From positions 124,001-188,000 of the forward strand of contig NZ_SZVI01000009.1 of NCBI RefSeq assembly GCF_013416775.1: DNA of 64,000 nt, given 5' to 3'. Within the stretch, counting starts at the first letter, position 1. The number at the start of each line of letters is the position of its first letter. The notes beneath the pieces were generated by a model. The model ran no database searches. It saw nothing but the letters and a program-made list of their open reading frames with translations, and was not told where the DNA came from. This document shows, piece after piece, positions 57,091 to 64,000 of the stretch. The stretch is from Rhodoferax sp. BLA1 (GTDB lineage Bacteria > Pseudomonadota > Gammaproteobacteria > Burkholderiales > Burkholderiaceae_C). A program made the translations under genes and the position numbers.

Positions 57091-58266
57091 TTAAAAGGCA
57101 GCCTCATGACCTTGAGGGAAATCTGTGGCCGCCAAAATTGGCCTATGAGCAATCACCGATTGTGTGAGAAGCTCTCGCAACCCAGCAACACCCTCACCGC
57201 TCTGAGCACTCAAGAATATCCGTGGTGTTGGTGTGCCGTCGAGTTCGTAGCTGTCTTGCAGCACGGGGGGGCGACGGTCGGGCGACACCGCATCCAATTT
57301 GTTGAAGATCAGAATCTGGGGAATATCGTGTGCACCAATCTCCTTGAGAACATGTTGCACCTCAGTGATTTGGTTCAGGTAGTTGTCATTGGAAAAGTCA
57401 ACCACATGCAACAACAAATCGGCATCCACCGCCTCTTGCAAGGTAGCCTGAAACGCATCGATCAGCCCATGCGGCAAGTCACGGATAAATCCCACGGTGT
57501 CAGACAAAGAGATCATGCGCCCCACATCCCCCAGATACAGCTGGCGGGTGGTGGTGTCGAGCGTGGCAAACAACTGGTCGGCGGCGTAGGCACGGGCTTT
57601 CACCAATGTGTTGAACACAGTCGATTTGCCCGCATTGGTGTAGCCAACCAGTGAGATATTGAAGGCGTCGCGGCGATCACGCTGGCGGCGTTGGGTGGTT
57701 CTTTGGCGTTTGACTTTGCCCAAACGCTCCTTGATGCGTTTGATGTTGTCACCAATCATTCGGCGGTCAAGCTCGATCTGGGTTTCCCCTGGACCACCTC
57801 GCAAACCAATGCCACCACTTTGCCGCTCTAAGTGGGACCAACGGCGCACCAAGCGGGTGCTCAAATACTGCAAGCGGGCCAGTTCTACCTGCAATTTGCC
57901 CTCATGGCTACGCGCACGCTGGCCAAAGATCTCCAGGATCAATAAGGTCCGGTCGTTGACCGGCAACTCCAGATGCCGCTCCAGATTACGCTGTTGCGCC
58001 GGGCTGAGGCTTTGGTCAAACAGGATTTCCTGTACACCCAGCTGCTGGGCCAACATTTTGATCTCATCGGCTTTGCCGCTGCCGATAAACAGGGCCGCAT
58101 CCGGCGCCCGCCGTTTACAGGTCACGCGCGCTACCGGATTCAACCCAGCTGTTTGGGCCAGGAGTCCGAGCTCTTGGAGCTCGGCATCAAAATGGGGAAG
58201 GCCAAAATCAACACCCACCAGCAGAGTGGGTGCCCGATTGAGATCAAGCGGCGGCAGGTTGGTCAC
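57091..58266 (-). CDS. hflX: GTPase HflX
   Basis: HflX is a ribosome-splitting heat-shock GTPase. Its glycine-rich segment [19 protein letters not shown] and G domain ([35 protein letters not shown]) are present. The start is taken as GTG at 58266, in [22 protein letters not shown], overlapping hfq by 23 bases; no ATG is suitable and the longer frame shadows hfq. This gives 391 residues. Confidence 0.93.
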   Translation of the reverse strand: MTNLPPLDLNRAPTLLVGVDFGLPHFDAELQELGLLAQTAGLNPVARVTCKRRAPDAALFIGSGKADEIKMLAQQLGVQEILFDQSLSPAQQRNLERHLELPVNDRTLLILEIFGQRARSHEGKLQVELARLQYLSTRLVRRWSHLERQSGGIGLRGGPGETQIELDRRMIGDNIKRIKERLGKVKRQRTTQRRQRDRRDAFNISLVGYTNAGKSTVFNTLVKARAYAADQLFATLDTTTRQLYLGDVGRMISLSDTVGFIRDLPHGLIDAFQATLQEAVDADLLLHVVDFSNDNYLNQITEVQHVLKEIGAHDIPQILIFNKLDAVSPDRRPPVLQDSYELDGTPTPRIFLSAQSGEGVAGLRELLTQSVIAHRPILAATDFPQGHEAAF

Positions 58267-58492
58267 CCTCAGTGGCAGAGAAGTTGACAGCGCGCCCGGG
58301 GACGATGGTCGAAATGGCGTGTTTGTAAACCATTTGGGTGACGGTGTTGCGCAACAACACAACATATTGGTCAAATGATTCGATCTGACCTTGAAGCTTG
58401 ATGCCGTTGACCAAGTAAATCGATACAGGGACATGTTCTCGACGCAAAGTGTTGAGAAACGGGTCTTGCAAAAGTTGGCCTTTGTTGTTCAC
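58244..58492 (-). CDS. hfq: RNA chaperone Hfq
   Basis: Hfq is the hexameric Sm-like protein that mediates small-RNA pairing. [35 protein letters not shown], the Sm2 motif [13 protein letters not shown] and F/Y residues of the proximal site are conserved. It has 82 residues with a short C-terminal tail. The 121-base gap to der shows no clear element. Confidence 0.97.
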   Translation of the reverse strand: MNNKGQLLQDPFLNTLRREHVPVSIYLVNGIKLQGQIESFDQYVVLLRNTVTQMVYKHAISTIVPGRAVNFSATEGDQPAAA

Positions 58493-58613
58493 GATATTCT
58501 CCGTGTTCGGATAATGAAAGAAAAAGAAGGAGTCACGATACCACAGCCATCTGCGGCATCACCTCCAGGGTGGACAAATCCACATAAATATGTCACAGAG
58601 ATTGCGAAATGCC

Positions 58614-59951
58614 TCAGTCTGTTTTGTCAGCAAACGGATTCGCTGATGTTTTCAGCTCGATACGCAAAGGTGTGCCCACCAGATCAAACGCCTGGCGGAA
58701 GCGGCCTTCCAGAAAGCGCTTGTACGCATCGGTGACATGTTCAAGCGAATTGCCGTGGATCACGATGATCGGCGGGTTCATACCGCCTTGATGCGCATAA
58801 CGCAGCTTCGGACGGTACATGCCAGAACGCTTCGGACTTTGAAACTGCACAGACTCCAGCAACAAACGTGTCAGAACAGGCGTCGACATCTTGCAGTTTG
58901 CAGCCTTGTAAGCCTGAATGATGGATGCCCACAAAGGACCCAGACCCTGCCGTTTTTGGGCAGAGATCAGATGCATGTTGGCAAACTTCAAGAACGCCAA
59001 GCGTGTTTCAATGGAACGTTTCACCAGTTCGCGCTGGTACTCATCCACCGCATCCCACTTGTTGACAGCCAGCACCACAGCCCTGCCATTTTCAAGGATG
59101 TAACCCGCGATGTGTGCATCCTGGTCGGTGACACCTTGGGTGGCATCGATCAACAGCAGGACCACATTCGCCGATTCAATAGCCTGCAAGGTTTTAACCA
59201 CCGAAAATTTTTCGATGGCTTCGAACACCTTGCCACGCCGACGCAGACCAGCGGTGTCAATCAGCTCAAACTTCTGACCTTCACGCTCAAAAGGAACTGA
59301 AATGGCGTCACGGGTGGTGCCAGGCAAGTCAAATGCGACCAAGCGTTCCTCACCCAACCAGACATTGATGAGGGTTGACTTGCCCACGTTGGGACGGCCA
59401 GCCACAGCGAGTTTGATCACGCCTGGCACGGTTTCCTCATCATCGGGGCTGTCCGGGAGGTTCAGCGGTTTTAAGGCCTGATCAAGCAAGGACCGGATAC
59501 CCTGTCCGTGCGCCGCAGACACTGGCAACACCTCGCCCAGACCCAACTCGTAGAACTCGACCAGATGAGCGCCCTCCAACATGCCTTCGGCTTTGTTGGC
59601 GACCAACAGACACGGTTTGCCCAAACGCCTGAGGTAATTGGCAATGTCATGGTCTTGTGCAGAGACACCCCCCCGGGCATCCACCACAAAAACGATGACA
59701 TCCGCCTCTGCAACGGCCTGACGCGTCTGTTTGGCCATTTCTTTGTAGATGCCACTGGTGGCATCTGGCTCAAACCCGCCGGTGTCGATGACGATGAATT
59801 CTTGGCCGCTGTGTTTTGCGTTGCCATAGTGACGGTCGCGTGTGAGGCCGGAGTAATCCGCCACGATGGCATCACGTGACTTGGTCAGTCGGTTGAACAG
59901 CGTGGATTTGCCCACATTCGGGCGGCCCACCAGGGCCAATACGGGCTTCAT
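58614..59951 (-). CDS. der: Ribosome biogenesis GTPase Der
   Basis: Der (EngA) has tandem G domains and helps to assemble the 50S subunit. The first G domain has [16 protein letters not shown] near residue 6, the second [18 protein letters not shown] near 182, and a KH-like C-terminal domain follows ([18 protein letters not shown]). The 445 residues are typical. It is preceded by bamB in the conserved order. Confidence 0.97.
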   Translation of the reverse strand: MKPVLALVGRPNVGKSTLFNRLTKSRDAIVADYSGLTRDRHYGNAKHSGQEFIVIDTGGFEPDATSGIYKEMAKQTRQAVAEADVIVFVVDARGGVSAQDHDIANYLRRLGKPCLLVANKAEGMLEGAHLVEFYELGLGEVLPVSAAHGQGIRSLLDQALKPLNLPDSPDDEETVPGVIKLAVAGRPNVGKSTLINVWLGEERLVAFDLPGTTRDAISVPFEREGQKFELIDTAGLRRRGKVFEAIEKFSVVKTLQAIESANVVLLLIDATQGVTDQDAHIAGYILENGRAVVLAVNKWDAVDEYQRELVKRSIETRLAFLKFANMHLISAQKRQGLGPLWASIIQAYKAANCKMSTPVLTRLLLESVQFQSPKRSGMYRPKLRYAHQGGMNPPIIVIHGNSLEHVTDAYKRFLEGRFRQAFDLVGTPLRIELKTSANPFADKTD

Positions 59952-59978
59952 GTTGATGGATCAGTCGGTGGTGACGTA

Positions 59979-61118
59979 CTACTCTGGCTGAAAGCCAAAG
60001 ACCGTGCCATTGCGGGTGACGGCAACCAAGGTGGTTCCTGCTACAACCGGGGTCGCCACAATGGCTGAACCGTCGGTGGACAAACGTGTGAGGGGTGTGC
60101 CGTCGGTACGCGCTACAAAATGCAAAAGTCCGGTGCTGTCACCCACCACCACTGAGCGCCCCAGCACCAAGGGTGTGCCGGGTTGCCGATAACGCAGGCG
60201 ATCCGAGGTCCAAGTGACGACGCCATCACTGAGTCGCCATGCCATCAGCTTCCCGTCCGCTTCAACACCATAGACCTGCTTCTCATCGCCACTCAGACCG
60301 GCTGCACCAGAAGCCGACTGCTTCCAGATGACATTGCCTTGGTTGGTGTTGACACAACCCACAGCCGCCTGGAACGCACGCGCACAAACCACATTTCCTT
60401 CACGGCTGACGCCCGCAACCAGGTCCACCAAACGCTCGATATCGTTGGTGCCACGTGGCGTCGCTAAAGGCGCATCCCAGACCACGTTGCCAGTTAATGG
60501 ATTTAAACCAACCAGTCTGCCACTTAATCCGACGACCAAGGTGTTATTGACTGCCAAGAGCGTACCGGCCTGGCGCAGAACCAGGGCTTCACCAGGCCGC
60601 TGGTTCGACCAAATTTTTTTGCCGCTGCGTGCGTCAAATGCAGACACGACTCGGTCTGCACCCAGCACAAAAACCCGCTCGCCTGCTACCAAAGGCGCAG
60701 TAAATACCTGGCTTGACAGTCGCACACGCCAAAGCTCTCCCTCTGCAACCATGGTCACCAACTGGTTGTCTCGGGTAACCACGGAGGTATAGGTGCCATC
60801 ACTGCCAACGCCGGCCGAAATCTGGCTGTCCAACTTGATGCGCCACAAGGAAGCGCCCGTTTGTGCGTCCAGCGAGCTCACGTTGCCGTCCGAGCTGGCC
60901 AAGGTCACTGTATTGGCAGAGGTATAAACAGCCAGTGGGAAGTCCACTTTGCCGATTTGGGCTTTCCAGACAGTTCGAACGCTCAGCAATGCGGGATCGA
61001 CGCCTAGCTCGGCTGGTTTGGGTGCCTTGGAGCCGCTGGCACAAGCCGTCAGCAGACCCATCAGGACCACACTCAACCCGACTTTGATGAAACGATCAAC
61101 TGTGAATTGGTTCAACAT
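59979..61118 (-). CDS. bamB: Outer-membrane assembly lipoprotein BamB
   Basis: BamB is a beta-propeller lipoprotein of the BAM complex on the inner face of the outer membrane. The lipoprotein signal ends in VLMGLLTACAS, with the lipidated cysteine near residue 26. PQQ-like propeller repeats follow (SSLDAQTGASLWRI, SAFDARSGKKIWS, GLNPLTGNVVWDA). It has 379 residues. It lies 3 bases after yfgM. Confidence 0.95.
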   Translation of the reverse strand: MLNQFTVDRFIKVGLSVVLMGLLTACASGSKAPKPAELGVDPALLSVRTVWKAQIGKVDFPLAVYTSANTVTLASSDGNVSSLDAQTGASLWRIKLDSQISAGVGSDGTYTSVVTRDNQLVTMVAEGELWRVRLSSQVFTAPLVAGERVFVLGADRVVSAFDARSGKKIWSNQRPGEALVLRQAGTLLAVNNTLVVGLSGRLVGLNPLTGNVVWDAPLATPRGTNDIERLVDLVAGVSREGNVVCARAFQAAVGCVNTNQGNVIWKQSASGAAGLSGDEKQVYGVEADGKLMAWRLSDGVVTWTSDRLRYRQPGTPLVLGRSVVVGDSTGLLHFVARTDGTPLTRLSTDGSAIVATPVVAGTTLVAVTRNGTVFGFQPE

Positions 61119-61121
61119 GGA

Positions 61122-61799
61122 CTACTTCCCTTGCACGGCATCTGCCGGGGCACTGTTTTGCACGTTGACGCCCAAGGCGCCAAGCTTGATCTCGACCAAA
61201 CGCCGGTATTCTGTTAAAGGATCAAATAGGCGGTAGGCCTTTTGGTACTCTTCAACCGCTTTGGCTGTGTTGCCTTGCAGCACCAGAATGTCGCCTTGTC
61301 GATCAGCAACCAAGGCCCCAAAACCTGCGGGGAAGCTGCCACCTAACTGGCTCATCGCGCCATCCAAGTCCTTGGCATCCATCAGAACCCCAGCCAAGCG
61401 GAGTTTGGCCACTGCTTGGTAACCAGCGTCAGAAGACTTTTCCGCAACCCAGATCAATGCCGATTTGGCAGCATCTGTTTTGCCGGTTGTTGCGTAGTGT
61501 CCAGCCGCCAGCAACCCCGATTGCTGAGCGTAAGCCGTGGATGCAAACCGTTCTTTCATGTCTGAAAAAACACGGTCAATTTTGGCTGAGTCGCCAGACT
61601 GAATGGAACGCTCCACCTCATCAAACAGCGCCGCCGCTTGGTTGGCCTGGCTGCGCTGCCAATAGTTGTAGAAATTCCAGCTGGCAAATGCTGCCAGGAC
61701 GACAATCAAAACCCAGGTGATGAGATTGCCATATTGCTTCCAGAAATGCTTGATCTGGTCAAGCTGTTCCTGTTCTTCAAGATCCAATTGGTTTGCCAT
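61122..61799 (-). CDS. yfgM: YfgM-family TPR membrane protein
   Basis: YfgM is an ancillary SecYEG-associated protein with a single N-terminal membrane segment (NLITWVLIVVLAAFASWNFYNYW) and periplasmic tetratricopeptide-like helices. MANQLDLEEQEQLDQIKHFWKQYG matches the family. It has 225 residues. It lies between hisS and bamB in the standard cluster. Confidence 0.92.
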   Translation of the reverse strand: MANQLDLEEQEQLDQIKHFWKQYGNLITWVLIVVLAAFASWNFYNYWQRSQANQAAALFDEVERSIQSGDSAKIDRVFSDMKERFASTAYAQQSGLLAAGHYATTGKTDAAKSALIWVAEKSSDAGYQAVAKLRLAGVLMDAKDLDGAMSQLGGSFPAGFGALVADRQGDILVLQGNTAKAVEEYQKAYRLFDPLTEYRRLVEIKLGALGVNVQNSAPADAVQGK

Positions 61800-61810
61800 G
61801 AGGTGATTCG

Positions 61811-63124
61811 CTAAACGGTAGATTGTAGGGTTGGGGCCCAGGTGGCCAGATCGGCCAAGGCTTGTGCTGTTTGGGCAACTGCTGCATCGCGCAACGGTTT
61901 GATCGTGACCTGTTTCGCCGCGACCTCATCAGGTCCAAAAACCAATGCGTAGCGTGCGCCACTGGCATCTGCGCGTTTGAACTGGCTTTTCATGCTGCCC
62001 ATCCCCTCCAAGGAACTGGTGTGCATTTGAACCCTGATACCCACTGCACGCAAAGATTGCAGCGTTGACAAAACCAAAGGCATGGCAGAGACCTCTGTCA
62101 CGATGGCATAGGCATCGAGTGGCGCCCCGGTGTGGGTGAGTCCGGCGGTCTTGGCCAACTCCAGCACCCGGTCAACACCCAGCGCCCAACCAACGGCAGG
62201 TGTTGATTTGCCTCCCAGTTGTTCAAACAAATAGTCGTAGCGTCCACCTGCACAAACGGTACCTTGTGAGCCCAAGCGGTCTGTGGTGAATTCAAAAACC
62301 GTCAGGTTGTAATAGTCCATGCCACGCACCAGTCGCGGATTCACGGTGTAGGCTACGTTGTTGGCCTCCAGGATGGACTTCAAGCTGTTGAAGTGAGCCA
62401 GAGATGCTTCACCCAGGAAATCCAGAAGTTGTGGCGCTGCATTCACCAGGCCCTGCATTTGCGGATTCTTGGTGTCCAAAATACGCAAAGGGTTGCTGTG
62501 CAAGCGTCTGCGTGCGTCCTCATCCAGCACTTCGGCATGTTGCTCAAAGTAGGCAATCAAGGCTTGCCGATGCGCCAAGCGCTCGGGCGGTTGGCCTAAA
62601 CTGTTGAGCTCCAGACGGACATCGGTCAAACCGATCTCTGCCCACAGCGCTGTGGCCATCAAAATCAGTTCGGCGTCTACTTCGGCCCCAGAGAACCCCA
62701 ATGCTTCTGCGCCAATTTGGTCAAATTGTCTGTAGCGACCTTTTTGCGGCCGCTCATGTCGGAACATCGGACCCATGTAATACAGGCGTTTACCACCGTC
62801 ATACAAGAGGCTGTGTTCCAGTGCAGCACGCACCACACCAGCGGTTGCCTCCGGGCGAAGGGTCAGAGGGTCGCCGTTGAGGCGGTCCTCAAAACAGTAC
62901 ATTTCCTTCTCGACAATATCCGTCACCTCGCCCAAACCACGTACAAACAAGGGTGTGCGTTCAACAATGGGGGTACGGATGTTGCGGTAGGCAAAACGTG
63001 ACATCAAGTCACGAACCTTGGCTTCAAACCACTCGACAACGGCTGAATCAGGGGGAAGCAAGTCATTCATGCCTTTAACGGCTGTCAACTTGCCCACAGG
63101 AGAGGGGGTTACTTTTTCTGTCAT
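61811..63124 (-). CDS. hisS: Histidyl-tRNA synthetase
   Basis: HisRS charges tRNA-His. [16 protein letters not shown] at the start, motif 2 ([27 protein letters not shown]), [14 protein letters not shown] and motif 3 ([14 protein letters not shown]) are present, followed by the anticodon-binding domain. The ATG at 63124 ([12 protein letters not shown]) gives 437 residues; the ORF extends five codons upstream. It lies 11 bases after ispG. Confidence 0.97.
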   Translation of the reverse strand: MTEKVTPSPVGKLTAVKGMNDLLPPDSAVVEWFEAKVRDLMSRFAYRNIRTPIVERTPLFVRGLGEVTDIVEKEMYCFEDRLNGDPLTLRPEATAGVVRAALEHSLLYDGGKRLYYMGPMFRHERPQKGRYRQFDQIGAEALGFSGAEVDAELILMATALWAEIGLTDVRLELNSLGQPPERLAHRQALIAYFEQHAEVLDEDARRRLHSNPLRILDTKNPQMQGLVNAAPQLLDFLGEASLAHFNSLKSILEANNVAYTVNPRLVRGMDYYNLTVFEFTTDRLGSQGTVCAGGRYDYLFEQLGGKSTPAVGWALGVDRVLELAKTAGLTHTGAPLDAYAIVTEVSAMPLVLSTLQSLRAVGIRVQMHTSSLEGMGSMKSQFKRADASGARYALVFGPDEVAAKQVTIKPLRDAAVAQTAQALADLATWAPTLQSTV

Positions 63125-63135
63125 GGAGGGCGGGA

Positions 63136-64000
63136 TCACATCTGGGAAACGGCTGTTGCACCAAAGCGCTTTTCAACATAGTCTTCAACAACAGCCTGGA
63201 ATTCTTCGGCAATGGCGTCACCACGCAAGGTCATGCGCTTTTCGCCATCTATAAAGACTGGCGCAGCAGGCGCCTCACCGGTACCGGGCAAGCTGATACC
63301 AATGTCTGCGTGTTTGCTCTCGCCTGGACCATTCACGATGCAGCCCATCACGGCGACTTTCATTTTTTCGACACCGGGGTACTTGCTGCGCCAATGGGGC
63401 ATCTGCGCACGCAAAAAAGCTTCAATACGCTGGGTCAACTCTTGAAAGGTGGTGCTGGTGGTGCGTCCACACCCAGGACAGGCCGTCACGCTTGGCACAA
63501 AAGAGCGCATGCCAAGTGCCTGCAAAATTTCGGCGGCAATCACCACTTCTTGTGTACGGGACTCACCAGGCTGAGGCGTTAAAGACACCCGAATGGTGTC
63601 TCCTATGCCTTCTTGCAACAACACAGACAGCGCTGCAGCAGAGGCAACAGCACCTTTGGTGCCCATACCAGCTTCGGTTAAGCCCAAATGCAAAGCGTAG
63701 TTGCAACGTTTGGCCAGTTCTCGGTATACCGAAATCAGGTCCTGCACCCCACTCACTTTGCAAGACAGGATGATCTGGTTCGGATCCAGGCCCATCTCAA
63801 AAGCTTGTTGTGCGGAATCCAGCGCGGAGGTGACCAATGCCTCGTACATCACTGATTTGGCACCCCAAGGTGTTTCCCGGCGACTGTTTTGATCCATCAG
63901 GTCGGCCAGCAGAGCCTGATCCAGACTGCCCCAATTCACCCCAATGCGCACCGCTTTATTCCACCTCACAGCGGCTTCGATCATCAGGCCGAATTGCTTG
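63136..64000 (-). CDS. ispG: 4-hydroxy-3-methylbut-2-enyl diphosphate synthase, 3' part
   Basis: IspG (GcpE) is a [4Fe-4S] enzyme of the MEP isoprenoid pathway. The cluster cysteines are in [14 protein letters not shown] and [32 protein letters not shown] lies upstream. The frame is open to the window edge, so the N-terminus and start are missing. It precedes hisS on the - strand, a common order. Confidence 0.95.
   Translation of the reverse strand, partial: KQFGLMIEAAVRWNKAVRIGVNWGSLDQALLADLMDQNSRRETPWGAKSVMYEALVTSALDSAQQAFEMGLDPNQIILSCKVSGVQDLISVYRELAKRCNYALHLGLTEAGMGTKGAVASAAALSVLLQEGIGDTIRVSLTPQPGESRTQEVVIAAEILQALGMRSFVPSVTACPGCGRTTSTTFQELTQRIEAFLRAQMPHWRSKYPGVEKMKVAVMGCIVNGPGESKHADIGISLPGTGEAPAAPVFIDGEKRMTLRGDAIAEEFQAVVEDYVEKRFGATAVSQM

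Overview
The window looks like part of a Comamonadaceae (Betaproteobacteria) chromosome, probably from the Rhodoferax/Polaromonas group. The inference rests on gene order (rimP-nusA-infB-rbfA-truB; ispG-hisS-yfgM-bamB-der-hfq-hflX-hflK-hflC-hisZ-purA), on protein character, and on a family of short AGCCCTT/AAGGGCT palindromic repeats that recur inside and between genes. No rRNA, tRNA or CRISPR array was recognised.

Left arm (1-22.3 kb) is core genome, mostly on the + strand: the end of a peptide ABC transporter ATPase, the translation operon rimP-nusA-infB-rbfA-truB, typA, an EamA transporter coupled to a CoA hydratase/hydrolase, ohr with ohrR, smpB opposite ratA-rnfH, guaB-guaA, a PaiB-like flavoprotein, a TadA-hydrolase fusion coupled to an LD-carboxypeptidase, a cyclase-FHA protein and a ParB-like protein. 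Right arm (39.3-64 kb) is core genome, mostly on the - strand: tatD-pilZ-holB-tmk-mltG, a two-component system with a likely target gene, ybbA/tesA/mnmH, metC, purA-hisZ, the hfl genes, hfq, der, bamB, yfgM, hisS and partial ispG. The two arms are transcribed toward each other.

The middle (22.48-39.25 kb) is an accessory island bounded by a 17-bp direct repeat. The left copy lies in a complete dif-like 28-mer (22482-22509). The right copy keeps the central region and XerC arm but has an unrecognisable XerD arm (39219-39246). Just inside the right edge is a gene resembling the VC1465/XafT family of Xer recombination activators, followed by overlapping small ORFs. I interpret this as an integrative mobile element exploiting Xer (IMEX, TLC-phage-like) integrated at the replication terminus. 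The convergence of gene direction at the site agrees with that.

Most of the island is a second element, a Tn7/Tn5053-like transposon (tniA-tniB-tniQ at its right). Instead of a serine resolvase it carries a divergent tyrosine recombinase/KfrA-like pair resembling TnpS/TnpT, with a two-palindrome candidate resolution site between them. Its cargo looks defensive: a candidate retron (structured RNA, reverse transcriptase, ATPase-TOPRIM effector), a truncated DUF2971 gene, a very AT-rich HEPN-motif gene and a metallophosphoesterase. A gene split by a frameshift at a seven-G run lies near its left end.

The most notable proposals are the nested dif-IMEX/TniABQ island, the candidate retron, and a four-fold 11-bp-phased CTTAR array that probably binds the neighbouring response regulator. 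All assignments are by eye from sequence; no database search was possible.
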